Source: an uncultured Acidaminococcus sp. (GTDB lineage: Bacteria > Bacillota_C > Negativicutes > Acidaminococcales > Acidaminococcaceae). From it: DNA of 9,020 bases. The notes under the pieces are model-generated. The model made no database searches. It was not told the origin of the DNA and saw only the letters and a program-made list of their open reading frames with translations. Shown piece by piece: positions 1 to 5,130 of this stretch (the first letter of the stretch is position 1; each line of letters opens with the position of its first letter). The position numbers were made by a program, and so were the translations under genes. The stretch spans positions 1 through 9,020 of the forward strand of contig OMUE01000244.1 in the NCBI GenBank assembly GCA_900314165.1, read 5' to 3'.

Positions 1-55
1 TTTATTGGGTCACTTTTAACCGGCCAAATGGGTCAAATTGAACCCGGCCTTGACA
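1..55. mobile_element. Putative outer end of an IS21-family insertion sequence (rest lies off the left edge)
   Basis: Two imperfect direct repeats occur here: GGGTCACTTTTAACCGGCC at 7-25 and GGGTCAAATTGAACCCGGCC at 30-49, followed by TTGACA at 50-55. Read from the other strand the block starts with TGTCAAGGCCGG. IS21-family ends begin with TG, finish with CA and carry several internal repeats of this GGGTCA...ACCGG type, which is the basis for the call. No transposase is in the window, so the family rests on end pattern alone. It could also be a solo end left by a deletion. The 51 bp between here and the next gene show no GC-rich terminator. Confidence 0.45.
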
Positions 56-106
56 TCCGGTGATGGGGAGCTTTTAATTTAACATTTAAAAAGTTACAGT
101 GATTAA

Positions 107-1006
107 TCAATAAGGCTTGCCCGGCGTGCAGTTCCCTTGACTGTCCATTTGTCCACCGTATACCGGAAATAGACTGTAATCTCCGTAATTCTCGATTTTC
201 GGGAGTTTTTTTAATGTCTCCAGATCCTCAGAAGAGATAACAAAGTCAACATCCGCATTATTTTTCATATGCTCCGGATTGGCGGTCTTAGGAATCGGAA
301 CAGTTCCAAGTTCAAGGCAATATCGAATGCAAAGCTGTGAAACGGACACATGGTATTTGTCCGCCATATTTCTTATGGCAGTGCTCTTTAATGCCTCGCC
401 ATGAGCAATCGGGGAGTAGGCCTGTATCACGATTTCGTTTTCATTGCAATACTCCAAAACATCAAACGGCGTGTTCCCGATGTGCATCAGAACCTGATTT
501 ACCACAGGCTTGATGCGGCAGTTCCGGATAATATTATCCAAATCTTCCGGGAGGAAGTTGGCAACGCCGATGGCCTTGATCTTTCCGGCATCCACAAACT
601 CCTCCATTGCACGCCATGCATCAAGGTTCTCTGTGAAATAATGACTCTCACCTCTAAAATCTGTCCAAGGCTCCGGAGCATGGATCAGAAGCAAGTCAAT
701 ATATCCGATACCAAGGTCTACCAAATCCTCCTCGATATCTTTTTTCGCCGCCTCATAAGACTTTGCAAAGGCGCTGATTTTTGTGGAAATGAAAAGCTCC
801 TCACGTGGAATGCCACAGGTGCGAATGCCTTCGCCGACTTCTTTCTGGTTCATATAATCGTGCGCCGTATCGAAGTGCCTGTAGCCCAGCTTTGCAGCGT
901 CCCGGATCGCCTGTGCGCAGGCTTCACCCTCGATCATCCAAGTTCCGAGTCCCAGTTTGGGTATTTCCATGCCGTTTGCCATCTTGTAATTTTCATTCAG
1001 TACCAT
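107..1006 (-). CDS. Aldo/keto reductase (NADPH-dependent oxidoreductase)
   Basis: This is a complete 299-residue cytosolic aldo/keto reductase, the usual length for the 2,5-diketogluconate-reductase-like group. Such enzymes reduce aldehydes or ketones with NADPH in a TIM barrel. The start carries the N-terminal hairpin and the IPKLGLGTW strand (residues 15-23). The catalytic tetrad is visible as D46, Y51, K76 and H109, in DTAHDY, STK and LLLIHAP contexts. The C-terminal IPKTANPEHMKNNADV segment (near residue 237) matches the cofactor-binding region of the family. The ATG at 1004-1006 has an AAAGGAAAG ribosome site just upstream. It is the last gene of a leftward operon, 30 bp after the lipoprotein stop, and is probably controlled by the divergent LysR protein. 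The substrate cannot be read from sequence. Confidence 0.95.
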   Translation of the reverse strand: MVLNENYKMANGMEIPKLGLGTWMIEGEACAQAIRDAAKLGYRHFDTAHDYMNQKEVGEGIRTCGIPREELFISTKISAFAKSYEAAKKDIEEDLVDLGIGYIDLLLIHAPEPWTDFRGESHYFTENLDAWRAMEEFVDAGKIKAIGVANFLPEDLDNIIRNCRIKPVVNQVLMHIGNTPFDVLEYCNENEIVIQAYSPIAHGEALKSTAIRNMADKYHVSVSQLCIRYCLELGTVPIPKTANPEHMKNNADVDFVISSEDLETLKKLPKIENYGDYSLFPVYGGQMDSQGNCTPGKPY

Positions 1007-1036
1007 ACCTTGTACTTTCCTTTCTTTGACTCTTAT

Positions 1037-1966
1037 TCAGTTATCATAGACCAATGCCAACCTGAAACCTATCGTCCAGTCGGTACTTCCATAAAAATAC
1101 CTGCCGGTAGTGGTAAAGAGATACGATTCGCTGCTGAAGTTGTGATAATTACTGCCGCCGCGCTTTACATACTTCCCGTCGGGATGGGATACGGGGTCTG
1201 TCTGTGCATCTACTGTATAGTCCCCGGCATATGCCTCGACCCATTCGTAGGCGTTTCCGCTCATATCGTAGATCCCCAGCTCATTAGGCCGTTTTGTCTT
1301 GACATTGATCGGACTGTCTGAACCGGAGTTTTCTCTTGTCACCGCCACATCATCGATATTATCGCCGCCGGAATACAGATATCCCTTTGAAAGATTCCCG
1401 CCTTTGGCAGCGAATTCCCACTGGGCTTCTGTAGGGAGTGTGAAGCGAACAGTATTATCAATGATGCCTTGCTCACGCGCCAGTTTTGTCAACGTTTTAG
1501 TAAAATCTGAGCATTGCTGCCACGTCACACTTGTTTTCGGGAGCGTGGGACTTCCACCGGACTTGCCCATGACAACGTTCCAAAGTGCCTCAGTCACCTC
1601 AGTCTCTCCGATAAGATAATCCTGTGTCAGCGTGACCTGATGTGCCGGTGATTCATTGAAAGCGACATTAGCATTATTTGATCCCATGGTGAATGTGCCC
1701 GATTCTACAAGAATCATATTAAAATCCACACCGCCTATCGTATACGAAGCAGTCTGCATCTTATTTCCCTCCGTTTTAGCCACCCCACTATCGCCATTCT
1801 CTTTTTCTTTTTCCTCAGCAGCATTTTGTGTTGATTCAGACAAGTCCGCTGTCTGTTTAGAAACAGAAGCATCTGTTGTTCCGCCTTGCTGTGAAGCATT
1901 TCCGCAAGCCGCCGAAGCAAAGCTCATCTGGACAGTTAAGATAAGCGCAATAAGCTTTTTAAACAT
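1037..1966 (-). CDS. SUMF1/FGE-fold lipoprotein, formylglycine cysteines absent
   Basis: The protein has 309 residues from the ATG at 1964-1966, which has AAGGAG eight bases upstream. A longer reading from a GTG at 1973-1975 is less likely because that codon abuts the ribosome site. Residues 1-21 form a lipoprotein signal (MFKKLIALILTV, lipobox SAAC, lipidated C21). A Ser/Thr/Glu/Lys-rich linker follows to about residue 75, then a SUMF1-type domain at about 82-306. Its hallmarks are ESGTFTMGS, LPTEAQWEFAA (177-187), MSGNAYEW (235-242), RGGS (269-272) and GFRLAL near the end. In true formylglycine-generating enzymes two cysteines follow RGGS; here that stretch reads RGGSNYHNFSSE with none, and the only other cysteine is C152. 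It is therefore probably not a sulfatase activator but a membrane-anchored, extracytoplasmic binding or structural domain. It is the second gene of the operon, its ribosome site overlapping the stop of the gene before it. Confidence 0.9.
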   Translation of the reverse strand: MFKKLIALILTVQMSFASAACGNASQQGGTTDASVSKQTADLSESTQNAAEEKEKENGDSGVAKTEGNKMQTASYTIGGVDFNMILVESGTFTMGSNNANVAFNESPAHQVTLTQDYLIGETEVTEALWNVVMGKSGGSPTLPKTSVTWQQCSDFTKTLTKLAREQGIIDNTVRFTLPTEAQWEFAAKGGNLSKGYLYSGGDNIDDVAVTRENSGSDSPINVKTKRPNELGIYDMSGNAYEWVEAYAGDYTVDAQTDPVSHPDGKYVKRGGSNYHNFSSESYLFTTTGRYFYGSTDWTIGFRLALVYDN

Positions 1967-1978
1967 AGAAATCACTCC

Positions 1979-2191
1979 TTACGGTAATTCTTTCAAAATA
2001 CAGTCAAGCCGGTAGAGCCTGTCCTGCTTCACATGAAGCTCATCCAGCATATCAGAACGCCTAAGAAGCATTAACTGCTTTGCCTTTCTCGGCATATTGT
2101 TTTGAATGGCATCGATGATTGGAATAACCGCGCGCTCAGTCATTCCAATTTCATACAATTCTGATCTCAATGCTTCCGTCTCAAACTTCAC
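1979..2191 (-). CDS. Small helical protein, function unknown, first gene of the operon
   Basis: This is a 70-residue soluble protein with no membrane segment, predicted almost wholly helical and rich in Leu, Arg and Glu. It begins MKFETEALRSELYEIGM and ends LYRLDCILKELP. The start is a GTG at 2189-2191 with AAAGGTGG about nine bases upstream; no ATG fits better. The stop codon overlaps the AAGGAG of the lipoprotein gene, so the two are probably translationally coupled. I believe similar short proteins with the LRSELYE...DELH...RLD pattern exist in other Bacillota, but I know no assigned function. It may be a helical adaptor or modulator for this operon; that is inference. Confidence 0.8.
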   Translation of the reverse strand: MKFETEALRSELYEIGMTERAVIPIIDAIQNNMPRKAKQLMLLRRSDMLDELHVKQDRLYRLDCILKELP

Positions 2192-2222
2192 TGGACAGCA
2201 CCACCTTTCTTTGACTGTTTAT

Positions 2223-2251
2223 ATTATATCCGCCGTTTCTATAAATCGCAA
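2223..2251 (-). promoter_or_regulatory. Promoter of the leftward operon
   Basis: On the minus strand a perfect -10 TATAAT (2223-2228) lies 17 bp from a -35 TTGCGA (2246-2251), which matches the consensus at four of six positions. It is about 32 bp upstream of the GTG start of the 70-residue protein and is the only good sigma-70-type promoter for the three-gene operon. Confidence 0.65.
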
Positions 2252-2276
2252 ATATTTATAATTGATTATTTTCAAT
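2241..2276. promoter_or_regulatory. Two inverted repeats, candidate LysR operators
   Basis: ATAAAT-N7-ATTTAT spans 2241-2259 and covers the -35 of the leftward promoter. ATTGA-N6-TCAAT spans 2261-2276 and covers the -35 of the lysR promoter. LysR-type regulators bind AT-rich interrupted dyads of about this size (T-N11-A) in the divergent intergenic region, so the positions suit activation of the operon and autorepression. AT richness makes chance dyads common here. Confidence 0.4.
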
Positions 2277-2297
2277 CACTTTTATTCATGATAAAAT
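2269..2297 (+). promoter_or_regulatory. Promoter of the lysR gene
   Basis: A -35 TTTTCA (2269-2274) and -10 TAAAAT (2292-2297) are separated by 17 bp, about 33 bp upstream of the lysR start. An AGGAGGT ribosome site follows at 2318-2324. Confidence 0.55.
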
Positions 2298-2330
2298 GGA
2301 ATCGTAAATCTTACATCAGGAGGTCTTACT

Positions 2331-3206
2331 ATGGAAACACGGGTTCTTCGATATTTCCTGACCGTGGCACAGGAAGAGAATATGACACGAGCTGCAGAAA
2401 TTCTGCGTACATCTCAATCCAATTTATCAAAGCAGTTGGCAGCCTTGGAGGATGAACTCGGCAAGACTTTGTTTGAACGCGGAAAGAGAAGAATAACACT
2501 CACTGATGAGGGAATGTTTTTACGCAAGCGTGCACAGGAGATCATTGAGTTGACGGATCGTACAGAAAATGATGTGAAAACGATGGGCACTTCCGTCACC
2601 GGAACAGTTCACATTGGCGCTATTGAAACGAATGCCATGCGGCTGATCGGAAGATCTGTCTTGAATCTTCAGGCAGATTACCCCGAAATACAATATGACT
2701 TTTTCAGCGGAAGCGTAGCAGAGTTAACGGATATGCTAAACAAAGGTCTTTTGGATTTTGCTCTTCTTATTGCTCCGGTGGATATGCAAAAATATAATTA
2801 TCTGAAGCTGCCTGCCGGTGACTCCTTTGGCTTGCTTATGCGCAAGGACTGTCCGTTGGCAGATCAAGAGGCCATTCGACCCAGTGATATAGGAACCAAT
2901 CCGTTATTCGTTGCCCACCAACAGGAGAAAAGCAATGTGCTTACAAGCTGGCTTGGAAAGTATGCCAAGAAGCTGAATGTAATAGCGACCTTTAATCTTA
3001 TTACAACCCCGTCTATGCTGATTGACGAAGGCTTCGGAATGGCGTTCACTTTTGCAAATCTTGTGAACACAGAGGGTACGAATCTTGTTTTTAAATCACT
3101 TGAACCGAAAATAGATGCCGACCTGTATTTGGTCTGGAAAAAATTCGATATGTTCACAAAGCCTGCGGAACTGTTTCTGTCTCAATTACAAACCGACTGG
3201 AAATAA
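2331..3206 (+). CDS. LysR-family transcriptional regulator
   Basis: This is a complete 291-residue LysR-type regulator of normal length. The N-terminal winged helix-turn-helix covers about residues 1-60: METRVLRYFLTVAQEENMTRAAE, the recognition segment TSQSNLSKQLAALEDELG, then LFERGKRRITLTDEG. A linker helix runs to about residue 85, and the rest is a periplasmic-binding-protein-like effector domain starting around VHIGAIE (94-100). The start is set by AGGAGGT seven bases upstream of the ATG. It is transcribed divergently from the lipoprotein/reductase operon across a 139-bp gap with back-to-back promoters, the classic arrangement in which a LysR protein controls the opposite operon. The inducer is unknown; a reactive carbonyl or redox cue would suit the reductase, but that is inference. 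Confidence 0.95.
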   Translation: METRVLRYFLTVAQEENMTRAAEILRTSQSNLSKQLAALEDELGKTLFERGKRRITLTDEGMFLRKRAQEIIELTDRTENDVKTMGTSVTGTVHIGAIETNAMRLIGRSVLNLQADYPEIQYDFFSGSVAELTDMLNKGLLDFALLIAPVDMQKYNYLKLPAGDSFGLLMRKDCPLADQEAIRPSDIGTNPLFVAHQQEKSNVLTSWLGKYAKKLNVIATFNLITTPSMLIDEGFGMAFTFANLVNTEGTNLVFKSLEPKIDADLYLVWKKFDMFTKPAELFLSQLQTDWK

Positions 3207-3274
3207 AACTATCATTGCTGTCTATATACAAAAAATGCACCGGTTCCTGAAACCGACATACTCACGCTCAAAAA

Positions 3275-3331
3275 CGAACCCCCTGACCAAAACGAAACCC
3301 CTAAGAGGCGACCGAAACCCCTACGGTCAGG
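3275..3331. repeat. Three CGAAACCCCT units inside a CCTGACC/GGTCAGG dyad
   Basis: CGAACCCCCT (3275-3284), CGAAACCCCT (3293-3302) and CGAAACCCCT (3313-3322) are spaced 18 and 20 bp apart. A 7-bp inverted pair, CCTGACC (3282-3288) and GGTCAGG (3325-3331), encloses them. No gene lies in 3207-3589; this is part of the repeat-rich DNA after lysR. No T-tract follows, so it is not a standard terminator. Function unknown. Confidence 0.45.
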
Positions 3332-3460
3332 CAACCTTAATTTGTATTAAATACGGCGTTTTAATTTCTAGCAGGATGCCCTTTTTAGGTTCTATGACAT
3401 TCACTTTCATTTTTACGAGAGATTTAGGAGTAAAGAACATGCTATCATCTGTAGCGATAC

Positions 3461-3544
3461 GGGGTTGCCGCCGGGGCCTTCGGCCCCTCTGGAAACCCCC
3501 TACGATGTTATATTTGAAAGTTAATTGTGGTTTTCTATACTAGT
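3461..3544. repeat. MITE-like element, right half: GC hairpin plus terminal repeat
   Basis: A nested hairpin at 3461-3499 has outer arms GGGGTT/AACCCC and inner arms GGGGCC-TTC-GGCCCC (3473-3487). A 28-bp terminal sequence follows at 3517-3544, starting AAAGTTAATTGTGG and ending CTAGT. That terminal sequence matches the ends of the element at 8651-8863: 25 of 28 positions against its left end in inverse orientation. A clear left terminal repeat is not seen; a faint resemblance at about 3393-3403 (ATTCACTTTCA) could be its decayed remnant. Confidence 0.6.
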
Positions 3545-3589
3545 GGCACATCTGTGCGACTCCACTGTGCTTTATTAGCTGATAATATG

Positions 3590-3619
3590 TTGACAATGTC
3601 ATTAAAAATAATATATATT
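3590..3619 (+). promoter_or_regulatory. Antitoxin promoter with overlapping palindromic operator
   Basis: A consensus -35 TTGACA (3590-3595) is followed 18 bp later by TATATT (3614-3619), or 16 bp later by TATATA (3612-3617). The -35 is embedded in the palindrome TGACAATGTCA (3591-3601). DinJ/RelB antitoxins repress their own promoters by binding such palindromes through a ribbon-helix-helix domain, so this is the likely autoregulatory site. It starts just after the terminal repeat that ends at 3544. Confidence 0.55.
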
Positions 3620-3666
3620 GTAAGAAACACAAGGGTATGAAAAAGAGGAAAAGGAGGTGACAACAT

Positions 3667-3942
3667 ATGGCCAATACGACAAATCTTAATATCAGGATGG
3701 ATAAAAGCGTAAAAGAACAGGCCGAAGCGGTTTTTAATGAATTAGGCTTATCTATGACTTCTGCTATTACTGTATTTTTGAAAACAGCGATTCGGGAACG
3801 TGGCATCCCCTTCCGGATTACTTTGAATACTCCTAACGCAGAAACGATTGCAGCTATTGAAGAAGGTAGAAAAATTGCCTACGATCAAGATGTAAAAGGC
3901 TATAAAACCATGGATGAACTAAAGGTGGCACTGCATAAATGA
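3667..3942 (+). CDS. relB: DinJ/RelB-family antitoxin, toxin partner missing
   Basis: This is a complete 91-residue type II antitoxin. Residues 1-45 form the DNA-binding ribbon-helix-helix part (TTNLNIRMDKSVKEQAEAVF...LSMTSAITVFLKTAI). Residues about 46-91 (IPFRI...NAETIAAIEEG...GYKTMDELKVAL) are the tail that wraps and neutralises a RelE/YafQ-type RNase toxin. AAGGAGGTGA lies just upstream of the ATG. The stop overlaps an ATG in the ATGA arrangement typical of antitoxin-toxin pairs, but the toxin frame dissolves into repeat DNA after about four codons. The antitoxin, its promoter and its operator look intact, so the protein may survive as an autoregulated orphan or neutralise a toxin encoded elsewhere. 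The choice between relB and dinJ naming is not firm. Confidence 0.93.
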   Translation: MANTTNLNIRMDKSVKEQAEAVFNELGLSMTSAITVFLKTAIRERGIPFRITLNTPNAETIAAIEEGRKIAYDQDVKGYKTMDELKVALHK

Positions 3943-3950
3943 GATATGTG
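3939..3950 (+). pseudogene. Vestige of the RelE/YafQ-type toxin start
   Basis: ATG AGA TAT GTG (MRYV) overlaps the antitoxin stop by four bases, exactly where the toxin of this module normally starts, often with MKY or MRY. From 3951 the sequence becomes GC-rich repeat DNA (CCCCCGCCCCCGC), and no toxin residues can be recognised in any frame down to 4081. I read this as a toxin gene lost by a deletion or insertion whose left junction is at about 3950. Confidence 0.55.
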
Positions 3951-4072
3951 TCCCCCGCCCCCGCAAGCGAGGGCCGGATTCGGCCTCTGGCCGACGCTTC
4001 GCAATTTTCTAACCTTCCAAACGATAAGCACTTTTCTAACCCCCGACAACAGATTCTGTCATCTGTCATCTT
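3951..4072. repeat. GC-rich composite intergenic repeat abutting the lost toxin
   Basis: The block contains short hairpins: CCCCCGC/GCGAGGG near 3955-3973 and GGCCGGATTCGGCC with CTGGCCG near 3972-3992. It ends with a 33-bp stretch (4040-4072, CCCCCGACAACAGATTCTG then TCATCTGTCATCTT) that recurs at 8222-8254 with about three mismatches. The GCGAGGGCCGGATT motif resembles GCGAGGGCGGATTG at 7261-7274, next to another repeat. No reading frame here looks like a protein. Confidence 0.55.
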
Positions 4073-4081
4073 CCCTGCACA

Positions 4082-4414
4082 CTACATCTGCACCAATCCA
4101 TACTCAACATCAAACTTACGACATACGCCCAACAATCGTCCATCACTGATGTCCTCCTGAAACCATTCTTTCAGGAACGCCAGCTTGCCGGCATCATCCA
4201 GTTCCGGCGGACAGCCGATGGCTTCCCACAGTTTTCTCGTATTTTCCGCATCAAAATCGTACCAGTACTCATATTCCTCATCACCAAAAACCTTCTCCGC
4301 TTCGTCACAAAAATCCTGGCCTTCCAGCAGCAAGCCATTTTCATTCAGATAGGCCCGCAGCATGAACCAGCCTTTGTCGTTTTTAATATTCCGCAATTCT
4401 ACGAATGATGACAT
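4082..4414 (-). CDS. Acidic soluble protein of unknown function
   Basis: This is a complete 110-residue protein with a perfect AAGGAGGT site six bases before its ATG (4412-4414). It has no signal peptide or membrane segment. It is acidic and rich in aromatic residues (VFGDEEYEYWYDFDAENT), with a C-terminal half KLAFLKEWFQEDISDGRL that looks helical. The size, acidity and Trp/Tyr content recall small immunity-type or adaptor proteins, but I recognise no family. The stop lies 10 bp from the repeat at 4040-4072. An 8-bp tandem array sits 10 bp upstream of the ribosome site, where promoter or leader sequence would be expected. No convincing promoter is visible. Confidence 0.75.
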   Translation of the reverse strand: MSSFVELRNIKNDKGWFMLRAYLNENGLLLEGQDFCDEAEKVFGDEEYEYWYDFDAENTRKLWEAIGCPPELDDAGKLAFLKEWFQEDISDGRLLGVCRKFDVEYGLVQM

Positions 4415-4436
4415 GATTGACCTCCTTGGGTAATGG

Positions 4437-4468
4437 TGGGCTAGTGGGCTAGTTTGATAGTGGGCTAG
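4437..4468. repeat. 8-bp tandem repeat, four units, in the leader of the 110-residue gene
   Basis: TGGGCTAG occurs at 4437-4444, 4445-4452 and 4461-4468, with a degenerate unit TTTGATAG at 4453-4460, giving an exact 8-bp period. It begins 10 bp upstream of the ribosome site of the leftward gene at 4414. Slippage would change promoter-to-gene spacing without a frameshift. Confidence 0.8.
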
Positions 4469-4475
4469 GGATAAA

Positions 4476-4544
4476 GAGAAAACTCTTGAGTCGAAGATTC
4501 TTTAGCCGAAATGGCCTTAGTTGAAGTTTCTTGGGTCGAAGTGC
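4476..4544 (-). repeat. 15-bp tandem repeat array, copy 1
   Basis: Read on the minus strand the units are GACCCAAGAAACTTC (4537-4523), AACTAAGGCCATTTC (4522-4508), GGCTAAAGAATCTTC (4507-4493) and a last unit GACTCAAGAGTTTTCTC (4492-4476). Each regular unit ends in TTC. The array at 6414-6489 starts with nearly the same full unit and ends with the same AGTTTTCTC, so both derive from one element. No protein is encoded. Confidence 0.65.
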
Positions 4545-4639
4545 TCCGCACGGCCAGAGGCCATCGACACAAGCCGCTTCGGCCCACGCTGCATCGATTC
4601 GGGCACGCTTCGGCACAAGGGAATTCGCATATTCGCCCT

Positions 4640-4667
4640 CTCTTCGCTCTTTGCTCTTCGCTCTTCG
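4640..4667. repeat. 7-bp tandem repeat, four units
   Basis: CTCTTCG, CTCTTTG, CTCTTCG, CTCTTCG run head to tail. A similar heptamer array (GTCTTTA type) lies at 7296-7323. The surrounding gap at 4545-4722 has GC-rich stretches (for example CGGCCAGAGGCC near 4550) but no supportable gene. Confidence 0.75.
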
Positions 4668-4722
4668 CTTTCTATGCTGAGTATACCTATTTTACTGGCA
4701 TGCATGGTCGCCTGAAGAGCGA

Positions 4723-4757
4723 CAAAAAATTCTGGCAAGAATTTTTGTTCCTGCCAG
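4723..4757 (-). terminator. Rho-independent terminator for the leftward genes
   Basis: On the minus strand CTGGCAGGAA pairs with TTCTTGCCAG (10 bp, one G-T pair) around the loop CAAAAA, followed by AATTTTTTG. It begins 8 bp after the stop of the gene at 4766 and should end the TPR-gene transcript. Confidence 0.8.
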
Positions 4758-4765
4758 GATACTTT

Positions 4766-5065
4766 TTATTCTTCTTCGAAGTGAGCCCAAGGATTATAAG
4801 GCATCTCGTTTTCATTTTCTACTTGCTGCCCATACGTCACACCATCTTCAAGCGGAAGCTGTTGCAGCAGGGTTTCTGCTTTTTTTAGAAGAGGTTCTGG
4901 TGGCATCCCTTCTTTGAAATAGGGCTGGTGATTCCGGTAACTTCCCGCCAACGCGTAAACATAGATTTTGGAATGGCCGGTGTCAACCATATAGTTCCAG
5001 CCGTTTTCCATCTTGAACATGACGGCATCATGGGTGTATAAGATGACTCTCTTGTATTTTCTCAT
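4766..5065 (-). CDS. Small protein of unknown function, downstream of the TPR gene
   Basis: The protein has 99 residues from the ATG at 5063-5065, which has GAGGAG seven bases upstream. An in-frame ATG at 5081-5083 would add six residues but lies upstream of that site. It starts MRKYKRVILYTHDAVMFKMENGW, predicted as beta strands, then YVYALAGSYRNHQPYFKEGMPPEPLLKKAETLL and an acidic tail NPWAHFEEE. There is no signal peptide or membrane segment. I do not recognise the family. It follows the TPR gene on the same strand with a 65-bp gap and precedes a good terminator, so the two probably share a transcript. Confidence 0.75.
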   Translation of the reverse strand: MRKYKRVILYTHDAVMFKMENGWNYMVDTGHSKIYVYALAGSYRNHQPYFKEGMPPEPLLKKAETLLQQLPLEDGVTYGQQVENENEMPYNPWAHFEEE

Positions 5066-5130
5066 AGGCTTTCTCCTCAACATCGAACCAACTACAAGAC
5101 TATTTTTTCAACCGCACATTTTCAGTCCAA

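Noticed and set aside
401..1321. A 306-codon plus-strand open frame opposite the reductase and lipoprotein genes
   Set aside because: It is antisense to two well-recognised genes, crosses their boundary, has no ribosome site and has protein composition typical of a shadow frame.
3939..4160. The 73-codon plus-strand frame starting at the antitoxin overlap as a real toxin
   Set aside because: After MRYV it translates repeat DNA, rich in Pro, Ser and Arg with no RelE/YafQ pattern, and then overlaps the 3' end of the leftward gene at 4082.
4437..4544. Tandem repeats considered as a small CRISPR array
   Set aside because: Units of 8 and 15 bp follow each other directly with no spacers, and no cas genes are nearby.
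4511..4888. A 125-codon plus-strand frame across the repeat gap
   Set aside because: It translates the 15-bp and 7-bp arrays, has no ribosome site and overlaps the terminator and the leftward gene at 4766.
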